From: Chryseobacterium gleum | Lineage (GTDB): Bacteria; Bacteroidota; Bacteroidia; Flavobacteriales_D; Sanyastnellaceae | Assembly: GCA_945881835.1 (NCBI GenBank) | Contig: CAMCVP010000006.1 | Coordinates: 44,074 to 108,073, forward strand | Direction of reading: 5' to 3' | Length of the DNA: 64,000 nucleotides | Shown here: positions 25,280 through 33,236 of the stretch, one piece after another | Position numbering within the stretch: position 1 is the first letter of the stretch | How the letters are laid out: every line of letters starts with the position of its first letter | The notes under the pieces: model-generated | Told to the model about the DNA's origin: nothing | Databases searched by the model: none | The model's input: the letters and a program-made list of their open reading frames with translations, nothing else | Position numbers and translations under genes: made by a program

Positions 25280-25296
25280 CAACAGACAGAATTAAA

Positions 25297-26484
25297 ATGC
25301 ACGGAAAAGGAAAACGAATAGCAGTTATTGGCGGTGGAGCAGCAGGAATCTTCGGTGCAATACGTTTGGCTGAACTGCTACCAGAAGCAGAGGTAATCGT
25401 ATTTGAAAAAAGTAAGAACCTATTAAGCAAAGTGAAAGTGAGCGGTGGCGGTAGATGCAACGTGACACATTCCTGTTTCGAGCCGAAAGAACTGGTGAAG
25501 TTCTATCCGCGTGGAAGCAAAGAATTGCTCTCGCCCTTCTTCTCGTTTCAACCTTCCAACATGATCTATTGGCTGCTCGATCGCGGCGTGGAAACACACA
25601 CCGAAGAAGACGGACGCATGTTTCCTTCCACCAATAAATCGCAAACCATTATCGACTGCTTCATGAATGAAGCGGAAAAGCTGGGTGTTCAAATAAAAAC
25701 TGAATACGCAGCAGATCTCTCCTTCCTTCAATCGTACGACGCTGTTTTAATGACAGCCGGTTCAAGTGAACTCGTTTGGAAAGACCTCGAAGAAAACGGC
25801 GTGCCGTGTGTTCCGCGTGTCCCTTCCCTATTCACCTTCCACATAAACGACAAATCACTTCACGAACTTTCAGGGATTTCTGTTCCGCAGGCACAACTGG
25901 AAATTCGCGATACGAAAATAAAAACCAACGGACCAATGCTCATTACCCATTGGGGATTAAGCGGTCCGGCTGTGCTGAAAGCCTCTGCCTTCGGCGCACT
26001 CGCGTTGGCCGAGAAAAATTACGAAGCCACGGTTCGCATCAACTGGATCAATCAAAACTTCAACGATACACTCGATGAATTGAAAGACCTCCGCGAATCG
26101 CATCCGAAGAAAATGTGCGTCACATTCAATCCGTATCAACTCTCTTCGAGATTGTGGAATTGGCATTTGCAACGCGCCGACCTCTTCCTCAAAGACTGGG
26201 CGAACAGCAGCAACAAGTCGCTCGAAATTCTGGCTGAATCTCTCGTTCGTTGCGACCTTCCAATGACGGGCAAGAGTACGTTCAAAGAAGAATTCGTCAC
26301 TGCCGGTGGAGTAGATCTGAAACACGTGAACTTTCAAACCATGGAACACAAACTTGTTCCGAATTTGTATTTCGCTGGAGAAGTGTTGAACATTGATGCG
26401 GTTACCGGCGGATATAATTTTCAAGCAGCATGGACCACCGCGTGGATTGCAGCGCAAGGAATTGCAGATAAATTAGCAGAATGA
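25297..26484 (+). CDS. BaiN/HI0933-family NAD(P)/FAD-dependent oxidoreductase
   Basis: Flavoprotein of the HI0933/BaiN family, cytosolic, with substrates known only for a few members. 395 aa. Seen: N-terminal FAD-binding IAVIGGGAAGIFGAIRLAE, KVKVSGGGRCNVTHS (family signature), EEDGRMFPSTNKSQTI, THWGLSGPAVLKAS, and the C-terminal second FAD motif FAGEVLNIDAVTGGYNFQAAW. First gene of an overlapping operon; its stop shares ATGA with ribD. Confidence 0.92.
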   Translation: MHGKGKRIAVIGGGAAGIFGAIRLAELLPEAEVIVFEKSKNLLSKVKVSGGGRCNVTHSCFEPKELVKFYPRGSKELLSPFFSFQPSNMIYWLLDRGVETHTEEDGRMFPSTNKSQTIIDCFMNEAEKLGVQIKTEYAADLSFLQSYDAVLMTAGSSELVWKDLEENGVPCVPRVPSLFTFHINDKSLHELSGISVPQAQLEIRDTKIKTNGPMLITHWGLSGPAVLKASAFGALALAEKNYEATVRINWINQNFNDTLDELKDLRESHPKKMCVTFNPYQLSSRLWNWHLQRADLFLKDWANSSNKSLEILAESLVRCDLPMTGKSTFKEEFVTAGGVDLKHVNFQTMEHKLVPNLYFAGEVLNIDAVTGGYNFQAAWTTAWIAAQGIADKLAE

Positions 26485-27512
26485 GTCACGAAGAATACAT
26501 GCAAATAGCTCTCGACCTTTCCTTATACGGAATGGGTTCGGTGGCTCCCAACCCCATGGTGGGATGCGTGATCGTGCACAACGACGAAATTATTTCCAAA
26601 GGATATCACACCGCTTATGGCGAACCTCATGCCGAAGTTGAAGCCATTCGTTACGTAGAAGACAAAAGCATTTTGAAAGAATGTACGCTCTACGTTACCC
26701 TCGAACCCTGCGCACATTTTGGAAAGACTCCACCCTGCGCAAACCTCATAACAGAGATGGGCATTCCGCGCGTGGTCATAGGCACACGCGACCCTTTCAG
26801 CGAAGTAAACGGAAGAGGTATTGAACACCTGAAAGCCAATGGCGTTGAGGTAATCGAAGGAATTCTTGAAGACGATTGTCGATTCTTGAATCGCAGATTC
26901 TTCACCTTCCATGAAAAAAAACGTCCGTATATTCTTTTGAAATGGGCACAAACCGCAGACGGATTCATGGACAAGATTCGTGAAGAAAACGAACGCGGCT
27001 CCTTCCCTATTTCTTCTTCTGAATCGCGACAGTTGGTGCATCAGTGGCGCAGTTTAGAACAGGCCATTTTAGTTGGACCAACAACAGCGCTTAACGACGA
27101 CCCGGCATTGACCGTACGTTTAGTTGAAGGTGAAAATCCGATTCGCATTGTGATCGATGAAAAGGGATGTCTTCCGGAAGAGCTTCAGTTGTTCAACAAC
27201 GAAGCGCGAACCATTGCCTTGGTGGGCAGCGGTGTTCAGGCAAGATACACCTGCGAAATTCTTCCACTCGAAAAATCGGGTGTGGAAGAATGGATGCGTG
27301 TTTTGCATGCCGCAAACATTCAAAGCATCTTGGTTGAAGGAGGCGCTGGCATACTGAATACCTTTATTGAAAGTGGAATGTGGGACGAAATGCGCGTCTT
27401 CACTTCCAACAAAAACATTGAAACCGGATTGAAAGCACCCCTTCAAAAGGGTAAGCCCTATTCTGAAAAGTACATCGGCGTAGATCATTTAACTGTCACT
27501 GTAAACAAATGA
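26481..27512 (+). CDS. ribD: Bifunctional riboflavin biosynthesis deaminase/reductase
   Basis: Deaminates and then reduces the pyrimidine intermediate of riboflavin synthesis. 343 aa. The deaminase domain (1 to about 145) shows GSVAPNPMVGCVIV, GEPHAEVEAI and PCAHFGKTPPCANLI, the zinc site. The reductase domain follows with LLKWAQTADGFMD, QAILVGPTTALNDDP and VEGGAGILNTFIE. It overlaps both neighbours by 4 bp. Its position after a flavoprotein gene is suggestive but not proof of a shared role. Confidence 0.96.
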   Translation: MSHEEYMQIALDLSLYGMGSVAPNPMVGCVIVHNDEIISKGYHTAYGEPHAEVEAIRYVEDKSILKECTLYVTLEPCAHFGKTPPCANLITEMGIPRVVIGTRDPFSEVNGRGIEHLKANGVEVIEGILEDDCRFLNRRFFTFHEKKRPYILLKWAQTADGFMDKIREENERGSFPISSSESRQLVHQWRSLEQAILVGPTTALNDDPALTVRLVEGENPIRIVIDEKGCLPEELQLFNNEARTIALVGSGVQARYTCEILPLEKSGVEEWMRVLHAANIQSILVEGGAGILNTFIESGMWDEMRVFTSNKNIETGLKAPLQKGKPYSEKYIGVDHLTVTVNK

Positions 27513-28369
27513 TCTACCTCATTTTCAGCGTCATTACGAACGCCGCCATCTATTGGCTCTTCAAATATTTTGAACAAATTGAAGCGAAGATTTTCGAGAC
27601 CATTGTCTTCAACTACATCGTTGCTTTTACTTGCGGAATTTTCTTCGTCCCGAATGTCCATGACGCCTTCCAAAGCGCCTTGCAATTTCCTGTTTGGAGT
27701 GTTGCCGGACTCATCATGGGTTCCCTCTTCATTTCCGTTTTTTACTTCATGGCCATAACAGCCAAGAAGTCTGGAATTGCCATGGCCACGCTCAGTTCGA
27801 AGATGTCGTTGGTCTTAGCCGTTATTGTTTTGGCCTTTTTAGGGAAAGGAGAAATCACGTTATTGAAAGCGATTGCGCTATTGATTGCCATGTTCGGATT
27901 GTACCTCTTCAGCGTAGACCGAAGAAGCAAGTTGAGCAAAGACATGCTCTTGTATCCGGTTGTGCTTATGCTTGGAAGCACAAGCATCGATTTCAGCATT
28001 GCGTATTTTCAAGGCTTCACCACAAATCAGAATGAGCTTTCGTTGTTCACCTGCATGCCCTTCATGGGAGCGGGAATTATTGGAATTAGCATACTGATTT
28101 ACAAACTCGTTTTCCGAAAAGAAAAGTTCCCTTTGAAGGAATTGGGAACTGGAACATTACTCGGATTGGTGAACTACGGATCAATTTTCTTTCTTGTTGA
28201 ATTGTACCACAGCGGTTGGATGCCTGAGAGCACAATATTGCCGATCAATAATCTGTTAGTCTTGGTAATTGGATCAATTGGCGCGGTTTTTATTTTCAAA
28301 GAGAAACTCAACCGAAGAAAGATTCAAGGTTTGGTTATTTGTTTACTCGCATTAATCTTGTTGTTATGA
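27509..28369 (+). CDS. EamA/DMT-family transporter
   Basis: 286 aa of about ten membrane helices, arranged as two repeats of five, typical of drug/metabolite transporters. The opening is MIYLIFSVITNAAIYWLFKYFEQI, and the end VFIFKEKLNRRKIQGLVICLLALILLL carries the usual loop before the last helix. Substrate unknown; the position next to ribD allows a guess at a metabolite carrier. Start and stop both overlap neighbours by 4 bp. Confidence 0.88.
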   Translation: MIYLIFSVITNAAIYWLFKYFEQIEAKIFETIVFNYIVAFTCGIFFVPNVHDAFQSALQFPVWSVAGLIMGSLFISVFYFMAITAKKSGIAMATLSSKMSLVLAVIVLAFLGKGEITLLKAIALLIAMFGLYLFSVDRRSKLSKDMLLYPVVLMLGSTSIDFSIAYFQGFTTNQNELSLFTCMPFMGAGIIGISILIYKLVFRKEKFPLKELGTGTLLGLVNYGSIFFLVELYHSGWMPESTILPINNLLVLVIGSIGAVFIFKEKLNRRKIQGLVICLLALILLL

Positions 28370-28977
28370 AATTAAAATTCGTTCATGTCTTTTCGGTTTT
28401 CATTTTTATAGTTGGAAGTGCAATTTGCTCGAACGCAAATGCTCAAGCCTTTACTACAGCCCAGCTCGATTCAGCAAACACGGCAAAGTCTATCGCGCAA
28501 CTTTCTTCCGAAGAAAAGAACGTCATTAAGCTCATCAACTTAGCGCGCATGTATCCGAAACAATTCGCGAAGAATTATGTCGCGAAATACGACGAGAAGA
28601 AAACCGGATTCGATTACGGACCGGCTTATGCAAAAGACAAAGCTTCCTTGATTTCAACTTTGAATGAAACCAAGCCAATGAAGGCATTGGTGTTTGACAG
28701 TAGCATGTACGTCCTTGCAAAATGCTGGAGTGTTGAAGCCGGAAAATCGGGAGCCGTTGGACATACGCGTAAGACTTGTGCTTTCGGATATAGCGGCGAA
28801 TGTTGCAGCTACGGATTCAGCGGAGCCTTGGACATTGTTATGCAATTAATGATTGATTACAACGTCCCAGGGTACGGCCATCGCAAGATTATCCTCACCC
28901 CCTATTATTCCAAAATTGGAATCAAGAACGGATCACACAAGACGTATACTTACCATTCGGTCATTGACTTCAAATAA
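28366..28977 (+). CDS. Exported CAP-domain (SCP/PR1-like) protein
   Basis: 203 aa from the ATG at 28366, which overlaps the EamA stop (ATGA). Signal peptide MKLKFVHVFSVFIFIVGSAICSNANAQ. The CAP core is visible: NLARMYPKQFAKNYV, SSMYVLAKCWSVEAGKSGAVGHTRK (first His), GECCSYGFSGALDIVMQLMIDYNVPGYGHRKIILTPYYSKIG (Glu, second His). Role of bacterial CAP proteins is mostly unknown. Four cysteines suggest disulphides. Last gene of the operon, followed by a terminator. Confidence 0.87.
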   Translation: MKLKFVHVFSVFIFIVGSAICSNANAQAFTTAQLDSANTAKSIAQLSSEEKNVIKLINLARMYPKQFAKNYVAKYDEKKTGFDYGPAYAKDKASLISTLNETKPMKALVFDSSMYVLAKCWSVEAGKSGAVGHTRKTCAFGYSGECCSYGFSGALDIVMQLMIDYNVPGYGHRKIILTPYYSKIGIKNGSHKTYTYHSVIDFK

Positions 28978-28985
28978 AAAAACAT

Positions 28986-29013
28986 AAAAAAAGGCCGCTC
29001 TCGCGGCCTTTTT
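28986..29013. terminator. Bidirectional rho-independent terminator
   Basis: A-run, GGCCGC-tctc-GCGGCC, T-run, between the convergent CAP and subtilase genes. Confidence 0.9.
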
Positions 29014-29031
29014 CGTTGTCTTATCAAAAAA

Positions 29032-30642
29032 TTACTTCGACATCTTCTCAGCTAATTTCAACGCTTCGTAAAGGTTTACAACCTTTCCTGTCTTTGAAAG
29101 CTTTCCGAATTTAATCTTCTTCTCTTCGTCACCTGGCATTACAACCTTGTGCTTCTTGTATGAAACACCAGACTTGATAATGATCTCGCGAACTTCTTTT
29201 CCTGTAAGATTTGGATAGTAAGCAAGGATAGATGCAGCAACACCAGCCGTAACCGGAGAAGCCATACTTGTTCCGCTTAACGGTCCGAATGCATTGTCCA
29301 ATACCGTTGCATAAATGTCAACTCCTGGAGCATAAATATCTACCGTCTTGTCACCGTAGTTAGAGAAATCTGCCGACAAGTGATCAATTGAATTGTCGCT
29401 TGCGCCAATTTCCAACCAAGTTGAACATGACTTTCCGTTTGCGTAACGTGGAGTTGGAAAATTGTCTTTCACATCAACGTCCTTCGCATCGTTACCCGCT
29501 GCGTGAACCAACAACACTCCTTTCGACTCTGCATACATAACTGCTTCGTCTACTACATCTTTATATGGAGAGTGTGATTTACCGAAACTCATGTTAATCA
29601 CACGAGCACCGTTGTCTGCCGCATAACGAATGGCGTTTGCAACGTCTTTGTCGCGCTCGTCTCCGTCTGGTACACAACGAATAATCATCAATTGAGCTGT
29701 CTTACAAATTCCGTCCATTCCTGTTCCGTTGTTCGTAGCTCCAACAATTCCAGCAACGTGTGTTCCGTGAAGTGCTTCAGGACCATCGATGTGGTTGTTA
29801 CCGTAGTTGCGCTCACGTTGATTGCTGTAATCGTCGCCCACCATTGTACGCGGATTGAAATCTAAGTTGTAAGAATAATTCAATTGATTGTTATAATACC
29901 CAGCATATTCTTCAAGGTTAATGCCGCGCATCATAATGTTCAACACCATGCCCTTTGCTGCTTTCGCTGCATCGTCTGTTGGCTCATATGCTGCCAGTTG
30001 CTCTGCTGTGAAGTCGTTGCCCAAAGCCATAGCCAACAATTCTTTGTTGGCTTTGAAGGTGGTTAAAAACGCATTGAATTGCGCTGCTTCTTCCTTCACC
30101 TCTCCAACACGCTTTTCGAATTCTACTTTAATCTTTTCGTATTTCGCGAAATCTGCTTTGTCTGCTGCTGCGATAGAAGCTGCTTCTTTTCCTTCGAAAC
30201 GCTTTTTCAACATGGCGTAAACACGAGTGAATTCTAAATTGTCCTGTGTAACATCGCCACCTTTTCCACCAATGAAACTCCATCCATGAACGTCGTCGAT
30301 GTAACCATTCTTATCATCGTCAATTCCATTGTTAGCGATTTCACCTTTATTGTTCCAGATGTTCGCATTTAAGTCTTTGTGAAAAGTCTCTGAACCACTG
30401 TCAATAATTGCAACCACAACAGGCGTTGCAGTCTTTCCTTTTTCAGCCATGTAGGCATGTGCCTTAACTGCACTCACGCCAGGAAGCCCGTCGGTAGCCA
30501 TATCCGCGTGTTGCCACTGTGTTTTTATGTCTGCATTTTGAGCAGAAACCGCGAACGGAATAAATAATGCCGAGAAAACAATTGAAGCGAATCTTTTCGG
30601 TAAGAAAGAATTCTGCTTCGAATTCAAAATTGGTTTGTTCAT
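29032..30642 (-). CDS. Secreted subtilisin-like (S8) serine peptidase
   Basis: 536 aa. A signal peptide (KRFASIVFSALFIPFAVSAQ) follows a short polar lead. The catalytic triad is complete: Asp81 in VVAIIDSGSE, His in LHGTHVAGIVGA and Ser in LSGTSMASPVTAG; the oxyanion Asn is in VHAAGND. Between Asp and His there is an insert of about 150 residues with a coiled, Ala/Lys/Glu-rich stretch (KKRFEGKEAASIAAADKADFAKYEKIK). No C-terminal sorting domain is seen, so the protein is likely periplasmic or outer-membrane-bound. It is divergent from the formate-THF ligase gene. Confidence 0.94.
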   Translation of the reverse strand: MNKPILNSKQNSFLPKRFASIVFSALFIPFAVSAQNADIKTQWQHADMATDGLPGVSAVKAHAYMAEKGKTATPVVVAIIDSGSETFHKDLNANIWNNKGEIANNGIDDDKNGYIDDVHGWSFIGGKGGDVTQDNLEFTRVYAMLKKRFEGKEAASIAAADKADFAKYEKIKVEFEKRVGEVKEEAAQFNAFLTTFKANKELLAMALGNDFTAEQLAAYEPTDDAAKAAKGMVLNIMMRGINLEEYAGYYNNQLNYSYNLDFNPRTMVGDDYSNQRERNYGNNHIDGPEALHGTHVAGIVGATNNGTGMDGICKTAQLMIIRCVPDGDERDKDVANAIRYAADNGARVINMSFGKSHSPYKDVVDEAVMYAESKGVLLVHAAGNDAKDVDVKDNFPTPRYANGKSCSTWLEIGASDNSIDHLSADFSNYGDKTVDIYAPGVDIYATVLDNAFGPLSGTSMASPVTAGVAASILAYYPNLTGKEVREIIIKSGVSYKKHKVVMPGDEEKKIKFGKLSKTGKVVNLYEALKLAEKMSK

Positions 30643-30709
30643 ATGTGTTTAGTTGATGTTGCGAAATAAGGAAAGAAAGTTCGGATTATTGCTTCATAAT
30701 ATAAAAAAT

Positions 30710-32386
30710 ATGTCATTTCCATCAGATCTTGAAATTGCACAAGCGTGCAAGATGAAGCACATCAATGAAATTGCTTCGAAGCTGAACATCAATACCGATG
30801 ACCTAGAGCATTACGGCAAGCACAAAGCCAAGCTTCCGCTCAATTTAATTGACGAAGCAAAAGTGAAGCAGTCGAAATTAATTTTGGTGACCGCAATTAC
30901 TCCTACTCCTGCCGGAGAAGGAAAGACGACCACTTCCATTGGTTTGAATGAGGGGTTGAATAAATTAGGAAAGAAAGCAGTTGTAGTTCTTCGCGAGCCG
31001 TCGTTAGGACCCGTATTCGGCATTAAAGGTGGTGCTGCTGGAGGCGGATACGCCCAAGTGGTTCCAATGGAAGACATCAATCTTCATTTCACCGGAGACT
31101 TTGCTGCTATTGAAAAAGCGAACAACTTACTTTCAGCATTGATAGACAATAACCTTCAAAACAAACAAGGAAACCTTGGACTTGATCCTCGTTTGATTTA
31201 TTGGAAGCGCGTAATGGACATGAATGACCGTTCGTTGCGAAACATTACCATTGGCTTGGGTGGAACCGGAAACGGTATCCCGCGTCAAGACGGATTCAAC
31301 ATTACCCCCGCTTCTGAAGTCATGGCAATCCTTTGCATGAGCAAAGACCGCGAGGACTTGAAAAAGAAATTGGGAAACATCTTCGTTGGATTCACCTACG
31401 ATCGCAAGCCCATCTATGCGCGTGATTTAAAAGCGGAAGGCGCTATGGCTCTTCTCTTAAAAGATGCTATTATGCCGAACTTGGTTCAAACCTTAGAAGG
31501 CAATCCTGCTATTCTTCACGGTGGACCTTTCGCTAACATTGCGCAAGGAACCAACACCATTATGGCAACGAAGATGGGAATGTCTTTGGCAGATTACGTG
31601 GTTACTGAGGCTGGATTCGGTGCCGATTTAGGTGCTGAGAAATTCATGCACATCAAGTGCGGCGCAGCAGGTATTGCTCCAGATGCTATCGTTCTTGTGG
31701 CTACCGTTCGCGCTTTGCGTCATCACGGTGGTGCGAAAAAAGAAGAATACAACACCGCTAACATGGAGCGCGTAACCAACGGTTTCGCGAACCTTGAAAA
31801 GCACATCGAGAACTGCAAGAAGTTCGGAATTACTCCAGTTGTTGCCTTGAACCACTTCCCTACCGATTCACAAGAAGAGATCGATTTCGTTATTGCGAAA
31901 TGTGCTACAATGGGCGTAAAGGCTGTTGTTGCAAGAGGTTTCTCAGATGGCGGAAACGGTATGATGAATTTGGGTGAAGCCGTATTGGATGTGATTGAAA
32001 ACGGAAACAACGAGTTCCGCAGACTTTACTCAAACGATCAACCTGTAAAGGAAAAGATTGAAATCATTGCGAAAGAAATCTACGGCGCTGAACGCGTGAA
32101 CTACACGAAAGAAGCGGAAGGAAATCTTCGTACGATAGAAAAACTAGGCATTGCGAATTTCCCTATTTGCATGGCGAAGACGCAAAAATCGTTCAGCGAC
32201 GATGAATCGAAAATTGGTCGTCCAACAGGATTCACAATCACCGTTCGTGAATTCGAATACGCTGTAGGTGCTGGATTCATCATTCCTATTTTGGGTGAAA
32301 TGATGCGCATGCCAGGTTTACCGGCTGTTCCAGCAAGTGAGCATATGGACATTGACAACAACGGTGTTATAACTGGATTGTCTTAA
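30710..32386 (+). CDS. fhs: Formate-tetrahydrofolate ligase
   Basis: ATP-dependent formation of 10-formyl-THF from formate and THF (EC 6.3.4.3), also called FTHFS, cytosolic. 558 aa from the ATG at 30710 (MSFPSDLEIAQACKM). Signatures: TPTPAGEGKTTTSIGLNEGL (P-loop), VFGIKGGAAGGGYAQV, FTGDFAAI, EAGFGADLGAEKFMHIKC and the C-terminal MPGLPAVPASEHMDID. fdhD starts 3 bp after it, which ties it to formate metabolism. No formate dehydrogenase is in the window. Confidence 0.97.
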   Translation: MSFPSDLEIAQACKMKHINEIASKLNINTDDLEHYGKHKAKLPLNLIDEAKVKQSKLILVTAITPTPAGEGKTTTSIGLNEGLNKLGKKAVVVLREPSLGPVFGIKGGAAGGGYAQVVPMEDINLHFTGDFAAIEKANNLLSALIDNNLQNKQGNLGLDPRLIYWKRVMDMNDRSLRNITIGLGGTGNGIPRQDGFNITPASEVMAILCMSKDREDLKKKLGNIFVGFTYDRKPIYARDLKAEGAMALLLKDAIMPNLVQTLEGNPAILHGGPFANIAQGTNTIMATKMGMSLADYVVTEAGFGADLGAEKFMHIKCGAAGIAPDAIVLVATVRALRHHGGAKKEEYNTANMERVTNGFANLEKHIENCKKFGITPVVALNHFPTDSQEEIDFVIAKCATMGVKAVVARGFSDGGNGMMNLGEAVLDVIENGNNEFRRLYSNDQPVKEKIEIIAKEIYGAERVNYTKEAEGNLRTIEKLGIANFPICMAKTQKSFSDDESKIGRPTGFTITVREFEYAVGAGFIIPILGEMMRMPGLPAVPASEHMDIDNNGVITGLS

Positions 32387-32389
32387 ATT

Positions 32390-33184
32390 ATGAAGGCTTC
32401 TTTAAACTACCAAGCATTGAAGAACGGGCAACCGGTCTCCGATGCTTTGGTGGTTGAAGTGCCTGTTCAATTATTTATTGAAGAAGAACCGCTCACGGTT
32501 TCCATGTGCACCCCCACGCACATTCGTGAATGGGCATATGGAATTTTATTTACGGAAGGAATAATTCGCTCTGCTGATCAAGTTCTTTCCTATTCCGAAG
32601 AAGAAGTCGATCATCAGATAACCATTCGAGTTTCTCTGAACAATGCCACACAGGCCATCACGAACAAACGTTCGTTGCTCAGCGTGTCTGCATGTGGAAT
32701 ATGCGGAAAGACGGCGTTTGAGCCGGCTACGCGAAGCGATGACGAGCAAAGCTCGATGACACTTCGTGATGACCGCGGAGCGGATGACGAGCGAAGCTTG
32801 ATGACGCTGCGCGAGGGGATTGCGCATATGATGATGCAGTTAAGAGCGGCTCAAACCTTATTCGAAGAAACGGGCGGATGCCATGCGGCGGGAGTGTTCA
32901 ATAGAGAAGGCCAGCTTATTTTCGCTAGCGAAGACATTGGCCGTCACAACGCCGTTGACAAAGTAATCGGATACCTACTCCTAAACAATCAACTACGCTC
33001 GGCCAAATACATCGTAGTAAGCGGAAGAGTTTCGTACGAGATTGTCGCGAAGTGCTTTGCTGCGGGTATACCCAATCTTGCAGCTGTTTCTTCTCCTTCA
33101 ACGTTAGCCGTTGACTACGCAAAAGAATTAGGCCTATCGCTCTTTGCCTTCTGCAGAGAGAATCGCGTTACACAATACGCCTAA
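32390..33184 (+). CDS. fdhD: Formate dehydrogenase accessory sulfurtransferase, with an internal repeat array
   Basis: FdhD moves sulfur from a desulfurase to the molybdenum cofactor of formate dehydrogenase. 264 aa. Catalytic Cys-X-X-Cys in SACGICGKTAFE; also HIREWAYGILFTEGII, GGCHAAGVF, EDIGRHNAVDKVIGY and VSGRVSYEIV. Directly after the CxxC loop (about residues 113-141) the frame runs through a GATGAC hairpin array, coding a low-complexity SDDEQSSMTLRDDRGADDER-type segment absent from FdhD proteins I know. The frame stays open and the rest of the protein is intact, so it is probably still functional. Confidence 0.93.
   Translation: MKASLNYQALKNGQPVSDALVVEVPVQLFIEEEPLTVSMCTPTHIREWAYGILFTEGIIRSADQVLSYSEEEVDHQITIRVSLNNATQAITNKRSLLSVSACGICGKTAFEPATRSDDEQSSMTLRDDRGADDERSLMTLREGIAHMMMQLRAAQTLFEETGGCHAAGVFNREGQLIFASEDIGRHNAVDKVIGYLLLNNQLRSAKYIVVSGRVSYEIVAKCFAAGIPNLAAVSSPSTLAVDYAKELGLSLFAFCRENRVTQYA
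32726..32815 (+). repeat. Hairpin mosaic array, dialect C, inside fdhD
   Basis: GATGAC occurs at 32738, 32755, 32768, 32783 and 32800, separating GAGCAAAGCTC, ACTTCGT, CGCGGAGCG and GAGCGAAGCTT. Same linker and design as the array at 18521. It is in frame with fdhD. Confidence 0.9.
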
Positions 33185-33187
33185 AGA

Positions 33188-33217
33188 AAAATGCCCCTTC
33201 CGAAGAAGAGGCATTTC
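33188..33217. terminator. Bidirectional terminator between fdhD and the pyrophosphatase gene
   Basis: AAATGCC...GGCATTT stem with a 14-nt loop, A-rich before and T-rich after, between convergent stops at 33184 and 33237. Confidence 0.75.
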
Positions 33218-33236
33218 ATTTTCCTTGAAAATATTC

